Positions 1 through 6,783 of a stretch of DNA of 22,296 nt are shown here, piece after piece. The translations under genes were made by a program, and so were the position numbers. Each line of letters opens with the position of its first letter. Positions within the stretch are counted from its first letter, which is position 1. The DNA is from Clostridiales bacterium. GTDB lineage: Bacteria; Bacillota; Clostridia; Lachnospirales; Lachnospiraceae. Under the pieces are notes generated by a model. The model was not told the origin of the DNA. It made no database searches and was given only the letters and a program-made list of their open reading frames with translations. The stretch spans positions 1-22,296 of the forward strand of contig JAGZDD010000053.1 in assembly GCA_018369015.1 (NCBI GenBank), given 5' to 3'.

Positions 1-343
1 CTTTGGAGAAGGTATTTTTTGTTTCATATGGGGTGTAACAAAAAACTATATATAATGTATTGGGGGGGTTTACGATTATTATAATACACAATTTATAGCT
101 AAAAGTGTTCACAAAAATTTATTTTTTTCAAAATGTTTTTTGTGCAATATGTGAAACCGATACCATAAACTTTCATGCTGCGCTGGGCGCAGCATATCCG
201 CAAATGAAAGCCGGCTGCTTTTGTTTATGTGCGATAAAGAAGTAATAGAAATCTTTTTCAGACTTACTGCTTTCACTGGCCGCGCCTGTGGGCGGCTGGT
301 ATTTAGTTTTCAATAGTTTTTCAGTTCGACAAACTGGAAGTTG
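1..343. other. AT-rich noncoding left edge with hairpins
   Basis: No convincing gene is visible. The first 170 bases are very AT-rich. A perfect 9-bp inverted repeat, ATGCTGCGC at 175-183 and GCGCAGCAT at 187-195 with a 3-nt loop, is followed by the short AGCCGGCT palindrome near 210-217 and a GC-rich hairpin at about 280-295 (CCGC..GCC / GG.GCGG). These could be terminators of a gene left of the window or of the minus-strand acetyltransferase, but none has a clean T-run, so this is only a description of structure. Confidence 0.4.
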
Positions 344-802
344 TTACAGTGTCATCACATAAATCTGGCAAGGGTTCCACTCATCCCATAACGTAGGGAA
401 CACTTCAAGCTCCTTAAAGCCCAAAGACATGTAGAACAGATTTGTTTGATCATATTCTTCGTATTTCCCCATTTGAACAGTTTTAACCTGCATAAATGAA
501 TAACCCATTTCTTTTGCAGCCATTTTCGCACGGTTAAAAAGTTCTTTTCCGATTCCCTTGCGGTGGTATTCTTTTAAGACGCCCATAACTGCAAGCTCAA
601 CCGTATCTTTTCCTGTTTGCTTAAGATACAAAAATCCCAAGTCTTTTTCATTTTCTTCAGCACAAAAGAAAGTTTTTCCCGCACTGTTGCGGATATATTC
701 TTCTCGTGCCTCCGGGATTCCAAACCATTCAGGTAGTTCTTCCAATATAGTTCTGGTTATATACTTTTTATCCTCATCATTTTCTATTTGAATAATTTTC
801 AT
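344..802 (-). CDS. GNAT-family N-acetyltransferase
   Basis: A 152-residue single-domain GNAT protein that would transfer an acetyl group from acetyl-CoA to an unknown amine in the cytoplasm. The acetyl-CoA loop is visible as RKGIGK at residues 81-86, preceded by the beta4 strand VELAVMGV and followed by the helix ELFNRAKMAAKEMGY. The C-terminal NLFYMSLGFKELEVFP is the usual GNAT beta6-beta7 tail. Length is normal for the fold. The ATG at 802 was chosen because AGGAG lies 9-10 nt upstream; an in-frame TTG at 823 overlaps that site and has no ribosome binding site of its own. A TATAAT at 846-851 (minus strand) is a possible -10 box without a good -35. It is a single-gene unit; the substrate cannot be told from sequence. 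Confidence 0.9.
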   Translation of the reverse strand: MKIIQIENDEDKKYITRTILEELPEWFGIPEAREEYIRNSAGKTFFCAEENEKDLGFLYLKQTGKDTVELAVMGVLKEYHRKGIGKELFNRAKMAAKEMGYSFMQVKTVQMGKYEEYDQTNLFYMSLGFKELEVFPTLWDEWNPCQIYVMTL

Positions 803-931
803 AACAAAAGTTCTCCTCATCAAATTCTAATTTGCAACTGACTTCATTATACTATGACCGTCTATATTGGGGAATAGATGGATTGTAAATTTGTTGAGTA
901 GTCACGCCGACGGCGACGAGTATTCAATTTT

Positions 932-1145
932 TCATGGCTTGCCCGGTGGGTAGTCGAAGCGAAACTTGAATAGCGCGGCAATTAGCTGCTGTTTCACAGA
1001 TTCCTCAACCTTGGCGTCGACCTGCCCGTGTACCTTGGAAAAGTAGCGGATATATCCGGCGTAGTGGGAAAGGACAGTGTTTATTGCGTCCGGGGCGCCC
1101 TCATGCGCTTTGACGATTCGTTTCATAGGGGAGAAGTTTACTCAT
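932..1145 (-). pseudogene. Frameshifted Tn916-type helix-turn-helix gene (HTH_16-like)
   Basis: The minus strand starts well, with AGGGA 8 nt before the ATG at 1145, giving MSKLLPYET. It then runs out of frame and stops within a few codons. The rest of the domain, IVKAHEGAPDAINTVLSHY.. through ..LIAALFKFRFDYPPGKP, is in the next frame. Comparing the two frames, one extra A near 1122 (ACGAATCGTC where ACGATCGTC would keep the frame) explains the break. The reconstructed protein resembles the small HTH_16 proteins of Tn916-like conjugative elements, which act in regulation near the excision genes. The block 932-1230 is richer in GC than the DUF998 gene next to it. No integrase, excisionase or relaxase is in the window, so this is a fossil of a lost element. 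Confidence 0.7.
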
Positions 1146-1231
1146 GGTCTTTTCCCTCCATGAGCCGCCGTAGCCGCTACAAGGCAAGCTGGATATGCCG
1201 CCCCGCTGTGCTGCGTGTCCGCCCGCCTTTG

Positions 1232-1849
1232 CTATTTCTGAAAAATACAAAGTGCTGCAATGGGAAGATACATACTTAAAAGGGATAATCTCTGCCATAG
1301 CCCTTCAAATGCAATTATTGTTCCTTTATAATTCGGCTTATCAGCCATTACAAATAGAGCAAAAAAACCTATTGCAAAGATAAAGCAAATTAAAGATAAA
1401 ATTCCTAATAGCCCATTGGGCACTTTGAAAAAATATAATCCGACAAATAATGGCGCAAGTGTTAAAAGTAGAAAACCTATTACTGAACCATAACCATGTA
1501 TCTTTGCGGAAAGAGTTTCAAGGCTTTTGGTTTCCCCAACTGAAAAAATCCCGGAAAGAATACAACCGCCTAAAGCGTAAATCACAATGACGGAAAAAAG
1601 CATTATGGATATAGAATTTGATACTTGTGCGACAGTAGGATAAAGCTGCAAGGTGCTGATTAAAATTGCAACTCCAAACACAACCAGCCAAATATTATAG
1701 ATTAAATGCAACGGTGCTTTTGAATTTCCTAAAACGCTCATTACTTGTGTCAAATGACTATAGCCTTTGTAAGTGGGAGCTAATACAAACGGAATAATCA
1801 AATCAGCAATTAAAAGAAAGGGCAAAATATTTGAAAAACTATTTTTCAT
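1232..1849 (-). CDS. DUF998-family membrane protein
   Basis: About 205 residues with six hydrophobic segments: ILPFLLIADLIIPFVLA, LIYNIWLVVFGVAILI, ISIMLFSVIVIYALGG, IGFLLLTLAPLFVGLYFF, LLGILSLICFIFAIGFFA and LSLLSMYLPIAALCIF. Order and spacing fit the DUF998 integral membrane family, whose biochemical role is not established. The gene overlaps the end of the upstream AbrB-type gene. Three consecutive ATGs (1855, 1852, 1849) are possible; the last is preferred because AAGGAAGG then sits about 8 nt upstream, whereas the first would leave only 2 nt. The overlap implies translational coupling and shared control with the regulator. The stop lies directly beside the GC-rich Tn916-like fossil, suggesting that the two blocks were joined by an insertion or deletion. 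Confidence 0.85.
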   Translation of the reverse strand: MKNSFSNILPFLLIADLIIPFVLAPTYKGYSHLTQVMSVLGNSKAPLHLIYNIWLVVFGVAILISTLQLYPTVAQVSNSISIMLFSVIVIYALGGCILSGIFSVGETKSLETLSAKIHGYGSVIGFLLLTLAPLFVGLYFFKVPNGLLGILSLICFIFAIGFFALFVMADKPNYKGTIIAFEGLWQRLSLLSMYLPIAALCIFQK

Positions 1850-2078
1850 CATCATAGCCTTCCTTGAAATGACCTAACCCTTTCAAAATTTTTACAGCAA
1901 CCTCTTTCATTACATCGGCCTTGACTACAGCTATTCCCTGTTCTTCATCTCCCAAAACGAGTAGAGTATCTCCGGGATTTATGTCAAATATTTCTCGTGC
2001 TTCTTTCGGAATGACAATTTGCCCGCGCTCTCCAACCTTAACAGTTCCAAATATGTGCTTTCCCTTTGGCATGGACAT
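1839..2078 (-). CDS. AbrB/SpoVT-type DNA-binding regulator
   Basis: A 79-residue protein with one swapped-hairpin AbrB domain: GTVKVGERGQIVIPKEARE at about residues 11-29, then FDINPGDTLLVLGDEEQGIAVVKAD. These short proteins bind DNA as dimers or tetramers and are common transition-state or local regulators. The ATG at 2078 has AAGGAG with about 10 nt spacing; a second ATG two codons later is spaced worse. It forms a two-gene operon with the overlapping DUF998 gene, a pairing I recall as recurrent in clostridia. The promoter directly upstream carries a perfect palindrome over its -10 box, so autorepression is likely (inference). Confidence 0.92.
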   Translation of the reverse strand: MSMPKGKHIFGTVKVGERGQIVIPKEAREIFDINPGDTLLVLGDEEQGIAVVKADVMKEVAVKILKGLGHFKEGYDDEK

Positions 2079-2099
2079 TGTATAACATCTCCTTGATTC

Positions 2100-2127
2100 A
2101 TACTTTTCATATCTGCATGAAAAGTAT
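2100..2127 (-). promoter_or_regulatory. Palindromic operator over the -10 box
   Basis: A perfect inverted repeat with 11-bp arms, ATACTTTTCAT at 2100-2110 and ATGAAAAGTAT at 2117-2127, separated by 6 bp. One arm overlaps the -10 box (2123-2128) and the other covers the expected transcription start. A protein bound here would block RNA polymerase. The AbrB-like product of the same operon is the obvious candidate. It has no T-run of terminator type. Confidence 0.7.
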
Positions 2128-2151
2128 ACAATACTTCAAAAGAAATGTCAA
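2123..2151 (-). promoter_or_regulatory. Near-consensus sigma-A promoter of the AbrB-DUF998 operon
   Basis: On the minus strand a perfect -35 TTGACA (2146-2151) is separated by exactly 17 bp from TATACT (2123-2128), a one-mismatch -10. It lies 45 bp before the ATG at 2078. A promoter this strong in front of a regulator usually needs repression, which fits the operator lying on it. Confidence 0.85.
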
Positions 2152-2603
2152 ATCACCTTGACGGATTACGGAATAATGGGGATCACTGTCTTTCATATTG
2201 TGGTGTTACTTTATGGCACATGAGCATTGTGCTGTGTAAGATAGCAAACATAAATGCCCTGAACGTCAAAGCTTAAAATGCTGTGTTTGATGTTGCGGGC
2301 ATTGTTATGTGCGCCTGGCAGTTCCTATTTATTAAAGGGAATATAAGCCTTAGCTAGGAAAGTCGAAATATAGTAACAGTTCAGCATGGCTGAACTGTTA
2401 CGAAATAAATACAAATCAGGTCATGGGCTGATTTGGAATGATAAGAAATAAAAAATTATTGAAATACTGTCAGAAATTTTTTCTGCTTGCGTTATTATTA
2501 ATATAGACGTTCCGGAAGCGGCTATAAGCACACGCTGCCTAGAACCGGTTTATTTAGGTGGTAGCAGGGATATTTGAAAGGCAGTATGAATGGAGATACA
2601 ACG
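2152..2603. other. Intergenic region before the sigma factor gene
   Basis: About 450 bases without a credible ORF. It holds mini-element A (2365-2409) and a 6-bp palindrome CAGAAA/TTTCTG at 2471-2485. An AT-rich stretch at 2490-2505 (TTATTATTAATATAG) may contain the -10 region of the sigma factor operon, but no clear -35 was found, as would be expected if an alternative sigma factor reads it. No riboswitch or RNA gene was recognised. Confidence 0.4.
2365..2409. repeat. Palindromic mini-element copy A with near-perfect 8-bp flanking repeat
   Basis: A perfect palindrome with 13-bp arms, GTAACAGTTCAGC (2373-2385) and GCTGAACTGTTAC (2389-2401), around the loop ATG. It is flanked by GAAATATA (2365-2372) and GAAATAAA (2402-2409), matching in 7 of 8 bases, as expected of an aged target-site duplication. 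It is the best-preserved member of the family also seen at 4670-4701 and 6511-6539. Confidence 0.7.
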
Positions 2604-3152
2604 ATGAAAAACGATGAAATGAATGACGGAGAGATTCTTGAACAGTTATTCCGTCTGTACGAACAGCAGATGTACCGTATTGCTTATGGCATTTTAAATA
2701 ACAGCCATCAGGCCGAGGATGCGGTAGCCGATGCTTTTGAGCGGCTGATTCCGTACCTGGGAGAATGCAATGGCCTGACCGATCTGAGGACGAAAAGGTT
2801 GATTGTAAAAATTATTAAAAGTACTGCGGTTGACATTTATCGGAAAAATAAAAGAGAATCTATGATTCTTTCTGTGGATGCCGGTGATTTTACTGAACCG
2901 GGCGTGGATACAATCGACGCCTACATCCGGCAGAAGGACTGCGAAGAAATGGCGGACAGAATTATTGAGGAGCTGCCCGAAATTTATGCAGGGGTTGTGC
3001 GTCTTAGGTTTTTCTATGGCCTTGAGATTGCAGAAATAGCAGAGATCCTTCATTTAAGTATGGATAATGTTTACCAGAGAATTACACGGGCAAGGAAATT
3101 AATACAAAGCAGATTAGGAGATGAATGGTATGAAAAAAATATCAACGGATGA
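2604..3152 (+). CDS. ECF-type RNA polymerase sigma factor
   Basis: About 182 residues. Region 2 spans roughly residues 12-83 (LEQLFRLYEQQMYRIAYGIL, then the DNA-melting segment QAEDAVADAFERL and RTKRLIVKIIKSTAVDIYRKNKR). Region 4 covers about 112-170, with the helix-turn-helix LEIAEIAEILHLSMDNVYQR followed by ITRARKLIQSRL. This is the domain order of an extracytoplasmic-function sigma factor. The ATG at 2604 has GGAG 8 nt upstream; an in-frame ATG at 2586 and TTG at 2574 are possible but have poorer sites. The 3' end overlaps the anti-sigma gene by 23 nt, implying coupled synthesis. The inducing signal is unknown. Confidence 0.92.
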   Translation: MKNDEMNDGEILEQLFRLYEQQMYRIAYGILNNSHQAEDAVADAFERLIPYLGECNGLTDLRTKRLIVKIIKSTAVDIYRKNKRESMILSVDAGDFTEPGVDTIDAYIRQKDCEEMADRIIEELPEIYAGVVRLRFFYGLEIAEIAEILHLSMDNVYQRITRARKLIQSRLGDEWYEKNING

Positions 3153-4623
3153 ATTGTTTTTTATGGCGGGGGAAAAGCTGGAAATAGATAACATGGAAGG
3201 CCCTTGCGAGTACCATAATTTTTCGGAACACTATGAGCAGAGAAAATCAGAGATGCTTAAGCGTGTGAGAGAGGATAGTAAAAAATGCGAAGTTCCTTCG
3301 GAACATTCGGTGCGTCCGGTACGCCGCCGCATTTCTTTTCGGCGGTGGAGCACAGCGGCGGCCGCGGCTGTATTTGCCCTCGGTTTGTCCTTAAGCGCAT
3401 ATGCCTATTTTGGTCATATTGCGCCAAGGATCAGTCAGGATGGGAACCAGGTGTCTGTTCAGATGAAAGAAAGCCTTGGGCAGACAACAGAGGATGGTAA
3501 CACATCGGCAGAGCTGTCAGATTTGCCCGAGGAAGGCGTGGAGATTTCTTCGGTCAAAATTTCAGTTGATTATGTTCCTGAAGGCTTTGAACGAATTGAT
3601 GGAGAAAGCCAGAGGTGTACCTATACCCATGACGGCAGCTTTGGCGGAAAGGGTTTTTGGGTACTTCAGGAAACCAGCCGGGAAATAATCAACAACTACG
3701 TGGAGAGCTATGAGCAAAGTATGATCGGAGATATGGAAGCGCTTGTATTAACTCCCCAGATGACGGACAGTACATCCACGTACCGTCAGGTCATTTATCT
3801 GTTTAATCCACAGGATATGGTGATGCTTATGGTTGGAAGCGATGACCCGCAGCTTTCAGCAGAGGAGTTAAAAAAAGTTGCAGAAAGTGTAAGCTACGAG
3901 CCTACCGGAGAAAAGATTATGGCTTACAGTACCTCAACATTGCCAGTGCAAAAGGAAATGACGCTTGCGGACAGGAGTTTTGATAAAGATCAGGTAAAAG
4001 ACAGTTTTCTTGTGGAGTCTTACGATGGACAAAAGGTTCAGGTGAATGTTAAAGATATTTCCTTCCTGGACACGATTTCTGGTCTTAACAAAAATAATTT
4101 TTATGATTCGGAAAATCTGGAAAACTATGTGGAAACTGACGGAACTCTCAAGGATGAGCGTGTTGTTCAGAGCTATGGAGACAATGGGTATCCTATATCT
4201 GCTGTTCGCGAGAGCGCTGACCAGAAGCTGATGCTTGTGACTTTGGAGCTTGCGAATGACAGTGATCAGGCCGTGGAGGAACTGTTTCTTAATTCCTTTG
4301 ATGTCCTGGCGCTTACAGACGATGGGGAACAGCTTGTCCTTTGGGAAAACTCAGAAGATCATTTAGATACTTTAGAGGTTGACGGCGCTGTCTATTTGGA
4401 TGGAGCACAAAATACTGAAGGTGAAGAACGCGTTCATTCCTTCTTTGCGGTCAGCGTTCCGGCAAATTCAACCAAAACAGTCACTCTTGGATTTTGCATT
4501 TTTGCCGACGAAGTGGAAAATAGTTACTTATCTTACAACAGTACGGGAGGCGGTTTTAGCGAGACGAATAATCCGATGTTCCAGCTTTATCGTTTGGATA
4601 CCTGGAAAAATAAAGAAAACTAA
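3130..4623 (+). CDS. Membrane-anchored anti-sigma factor with large extracytoplasmic region
   Basis: About 497 residues. A cytoplasmic N-terminal part (1-73, presumed sigma-binding, ending in the basic RPVRRRISFRRW) is followed by one membrane helix (about 74-94, STAAAAAVFALGLSLSAYAYF). The outer part has a DUF4367-like segment (VDYVPEGFERIDG.. to ..SAEELKKVAESVSYE) and then a second beta-rich domain resembling DUF4352-type immunoglobulin-like folds (LMLVTLELANDSDQAVEEL .. VPANSTKTVTLGF). Such proteins hold the ECF factor at the membrane until a surface signal releases it. The ATG at 3130 is preferred over 3121 because AGGAG (3116-3120) then has 9-nt spacing. The gene overlaps the sigma gene by 23 nt and ends 18 nt before a long terminator hairpin. 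Domain names are from resemblance only. Confidence 0.8.
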   Translation: MKKISTDELFFMAGEKLEIDNMEGPCEYHNFSEHYEQRKSEMLKRVREDSKKCEVPSEHSVRPVRRRISFRRWSTAAAAAVFALGLSLSAYAYFGHIAPRISQDGNQVSVQMKESLGQTTEDGNTSAELSDLPEEGVEISSVKISVDYVPEGFERIDGESQRCTYTHDGSFGGKGFWVLQETSREIINNYVESYEQSMIGDMEALVLTPQMTDSTSTYRQVIYLFNPQDMVMLMVGSDDPQLSAEELKKVAESVSYEPTGEKIMAYSTSTLPVQKEMTLADRSFDKDQVKDSFLVESYDGQKVQVNVKDISFLDTISGLNKNNFYDSENLENYVETDGTLKDERVVQSYGDNGYPISAVRESADQKLMLVTLELANDSDQAVEELFLNSFDVLALTDDGEQLVLWENSEDHLDTLEVDGAVYLDGAQNTEGEERVHSFFAVSVPANSTKTVTLGFCIFADEVENSYLSYNSTGGGFSETNNPMFQLYRLDTWKNKEN

Positions 4624-4641
4624 TCAGTGAATAAATCTTAA

Positions 4642-4722
4642 ATCCCCGGAACCGTCAAAGTATCTTTGAGTAACTATTCAGCCATGCGGCTAAATAATTA
4701 TATCTTTGACGGTTCCGGGGAT
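4642..4722. terminator. 19-bp terminator hairpin, now split by a mini-element
   Basis: Left arm ATCCCCGGAACCGTCAAAG (4642-4660) and right arm 4704-4722 are perfect reverse complements. The arms are separated by 43 nt that contain a 32-bp palindromic insertion and one copy of its 8-bp duplication. Without these 40 bases the hairpin would have a 3-nt TAT loop. It lies between the converging anti-sigma and solute-binding-protein genes, so it probably terminates transcription from both sides, although the T-runs are weak. Confidence 0.75.
4662..4709. mobile_element. Palindromic mini-element copy B with exact 8-bp target duplication
   Basis: A 32-bp insertion (4670-4701) starts with GTAACTATTCAGCC, has a short ATGC centre, and ends with GGCTAAATAATTAT, an imperfect reverse complement. 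It is flanked by the direct repeat ATCTTTGA at 4662-4669 and 4702-4709; the identity extends to 9 bp, TATCTTTGA, if the last base of the element is assigned to the repeat. Removing 40 bp restores a perfect terminator stem-loop, which is direct evidence that this is an insertion. Confidence 0.75.
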
Positions 4723-4739
4723 CGTTATCTTTAGTAAAG

Positions 4740-4753
4740 CCGCCTTGCGGCGG
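4740..4753 (-). terminator. Short GC hairpin after the solute-binding protein gene
   Basis: CCGCC (4740-4744) and GGCGG (4749-4753) with a 4-nt loop. Read on the minus strand, a CTTTACT tail follows. This is a weak candidate terminator for the minus-strand lipoprotein gene, which stops 70 bp away. The stretch 4754-4822 shows no gene that can be supported. Confidence 0.45.
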
Positions 4754-4822
4754 AATCTCTGGTTTTCTATGTGGTGGAGAAGCACCAGGAGCACTTTGTG
4801 GGCTTACCGGGCAAAGTTGCCG

Positions 4823-6487
4823 TTACCCCTGCAGCCACTCATCAAGCTGTTTTTGATAAACGTTAATGACATCCTGGACGCCGGATTTGTCCAGCTTTTC
4901 AAGAAAGGCACTGTACTGCTCATCATCGGAAATGCCGGAGTCAAGCCCGGGAAGATATTCATTAATGGCGTTCGTGATTGCTGTCAGCTCATTTTCAATG
5001 CCGGAGGTGTCACAGGAAAAGCCAAGATAAGCGGAGGCCTGGGCGGCAAGCATATCTTCCATGGATGTTTGGCGGAAATCGGCGTCCTGACCTTCCCATG
5101 GAAGCGCCAAAAACTGGTTGCCATACACAAAATCCGAGGTATGGTAAGCGCATGTATTGGCGTCCTGGCCGTCCATGTAGCAGGCAATGCCGTCCTTGAC
5201 CTGGTAATCCCGGCCTTCAATGCCCCAGGTGAGGAGGTTGGCAATCCGGGCGTCCGTATACATGAGATTCATCATCTTAACGGCGGCTTCCGGCTCCGTA
5301 GCCGTCACTGGAACGGCCCACACGAATTTTGTACAGCTTGAGGTCGTAATCGGCAGGGAAAGAATTTTAACACAAGTCATCTCCATTCCACATGCCTGGG
5401 ATTTTGCTGTTTCAACACCCACCTCACTTGAGCATATAAATGAGAAGGCGGAGTTGGACTGGACGAGAGACTCCGCAGATTCGCTTTGGTTGGCAGAATC
5501 TTTATAAATGTAGCCCTTATCATACCAGTCTTGCATACGGTCGATCATGGCTTTGTATTGAGGCGTTTCAAAATTCAGGGAAACGGTTGGGTCGCTTCCG
5601 TCTGGATTAATAGAAATAATTTTGTATAAGTCGCCAAGACTGTCATAGCTTGTTTCCTCAGAAAAGCTATCCTGATCCATATAGGCGCCTGCAATAGGGA
5701 GAATAACGCCGGAACTGTCGGAGGGAACAAGCCCGGCCAGGTAATTCCACTGACTGCTGTTTTTTACGGCGTCTAATATCTTTTCAAAATCGGAAAACGA
5801 AGACATATTTTGAGCCGTTTCAAGTAAGCCCAGATCTTCAAGGACATCTGTACGCATAACCGCATAGACATTGCTGTTTAAGGTCCGGTAGGTCGTTACT
5901 CCATAAATAGCATCCCCTACGGTTGTGGCGGAAATAAAATCGCCGACAGTATCAAGCACACCTTGTCCATATTCAGCGAGCAGTCCGGAAATGTTCATAA
6001 GCTGTTTTTGAGAAGCCATATTTGAAAATGTGGGTGAACCGTAAGGAAATGTAACCATCAGATCCATCTTTTCACCCGAGGATATTTTAAGATTGATCTG
6101 CTGCTCGTAGCTGCCCATTTCCAGCATTTCAATAGTTACGTGAGTATTGATTTCCGGCTCTGTGATTTTGTTAATGGCCGCCTCAACCTCGGCAAGCCCA
6201 GAGGGGATTGCGGCCATGGAAAAATAGACCATATTAATTTCGGCCATTTCTTCGTCATCGTCACTGACTGTCCGGGTGTCGCCGTCTTTTTCATCGAAGC
6301 TGCCGGTATCGTCCTGTGCTGTTTTGTTATTTTGAGAACTTCCTTCTGGACTGCCGGTACTGCTCTGGACGTTTGCTGTGTCTGCCCCGTTATTTAAATC
6401 AGTGCCCTCAGACTGCCCGCAGCCTGAAAGCAGTGTGGCTGTAAGGTCAAGGGTTAATAAAAATGCAGTTATTTTTTGTAATTTCAT
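4823..6487 (-). CDS. Extracellular solute-binding lipoprotein (DUF3502-like, sugar type)
   Basis: A 554-residue lipoprotein: basic start MKLQK, hydrophobic core, and lipobox LSGC with Cys23 as the lipidated residue. A low-complexity Ser/Thr/Asn/Asp-rich linker (about 25-80) leads to a family-1 binding-protein fold (EVEAAINKITEPEINTHVTIE.., then GEKMDLMVTFPYGSP..). The C-terminal third (WAVPVTATEPEAAVKMMNLMY, then GIEGRDYQVKDG..) resembles DUF3502-type proteins that serve carbohydrate importers of the LplABC/YtcPQ kind. AAGGAGG sits 6 nt before the ATG. No cognate permease or ATPase is adjacent, so it is an orphan: it may feed a distant transporter or sense a sugar. Mini-element copy C lies in its 5' untranslated region. 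Confidence 0.85.
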   Translation of the reverse strand: MKLQKITAFLLTLDLTATLLSGCGQSEGTDLNNGADTANVQSSTGSPEGSSQNNKTAQDDTGSFDEKDGDTRTVSDDDEEMAEINMVYFSMAAIPSGLAEVEAAINKITEPEINTHVTIEMLEMGSYEQQINLKISSGEKMDLMVTFPYGSPTFSNMASQKQLMNISGLLAEYGQGVLDTVGDFISATTVGDAIYGVTTYRTLNSNVYAVMRTDVLEDLGLLETAQNMSSFSDFEKILDAVKNSSQWNYLAGLVPSDSSGVILPIAGAYMDQDSFSEETSYDSLGDLYKIISINPDGSDPTVSLNFETPQYKAMIDRMQDWYDKGYIYKDSANQSESAESLVQSNSAFSFICSSEVGVETAKSQACGMEMTCVKILSLPITTSSCTKFVWAVPVTATEPEAAVKMMNLMYTDARIANLLTWGIEGRDYQVKDGIACYMDGQDANTCAYHTSDFVYGNQFLALPWEGQDADFRQTSMEDMLAAQASAYLGFSCDTSGIENELTAITNAINEYLPGLDSGISDDEQYSAFLEKLDKSGVQDVINVYQKQLDEWLQG

Positions 6488-6502
6488 AATACGCCTCCTT
6501 AA

Positions 6503-6547
6503 GAACTTTTATAACAATTCAAAACGGCTGAATTGTTACGAACTTCT
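6503..6547. repeat. Palindromic mini-element copy C with decayed 8-bp duplication
   Basis: ATAACAATTC (6511-6520) and GGCTGAATTGTTAC (6526-6539) pair as the arms of a family member whose left arm has diverged. The flanks GAACTTTT (6503-6510) and GAACTTCT (6540-6547) agree in 7 of 8 bases. The copy begins 3 nt beyond the ribosome binding site region of the DUF3502 lipoprotein gene, so it is probably transcribed as part of its leader. Confidence 0.6.
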
Positions 6548-6596
6548 TTTAAAATGTTACCACATTATTGTGCGAAAGTCCATGAAATACTTTAGG

Positions 6597-6686
6597 GTGT
6601 TTAGCCAGAATTGAGGATTTAGCCGCGTATGCGGCGGTTAGCAGTGTTAGCTGCGCAAATCCGGGATGGCATGGCTGAATAGTTAC
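6597..6686. repeat. Composite palindromic region ending in a half mini-element (copy D)
   Basis: Several degenerate modules follow one another: TTTAGCC near 6600, the hairpin CCGC/GCGG around 6622-6633, GGTTAGC, GTTAGCTGCGC, with an outer pair GGATTT/AAATCC. The end CATGGCTGAATAGTTAC (6670-6686) is identical over 17 bp to 19916-19932. It reads as nested or decayed copies of the mini-element family. No clear target duplication was found. Confidence 0.4.
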
Positions 6687-6733
6687 AGTTGTTGTTATAA
6701 AATATTAATACCTATTTTTATATAGAAATTACC

Positions 6734-6761
6734 TTTACTTTTTAATAAAGAATGTTATAAT
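6734..6761 (+). promoter_or_regulatory. Promoter of the riboswitch-ABC importer transcript
   Basis: TATAAT (6756-6761), preceded by TG two bases upstream, with TTTACT (6734-6739) at 16-bp spacing as a weaker -35. Transcription would begin near 6768, just before the first paired bases of the cobalamin riboswitch. Confidence 0.6.
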
Positions 6762-6783
6762 CTGTAAGAACAATAGAACAGTT

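Noticed and set aside
4753..4825. Plus-strand stretch reading FYVVEKHQEHFVGLPGK
   Set aside because: It looks protein-like but is only about 25 codons, has no start or ribosome binding site and matches no family I can name; at most a fossil.
4706..5341. Plus-strand frame opposite the DUF3502 lipoprotein gene
   Set aside because: It is antisense to a gene with signal peptide, lipobox and strong ribosome binding site, and its translation shows no domain.
4670..6539. Full IS66-family insertion sequence
   Set aside because: Only short palindromes with IS66-like ends are present; no transposase coding sequence occurs anywhere in the window.
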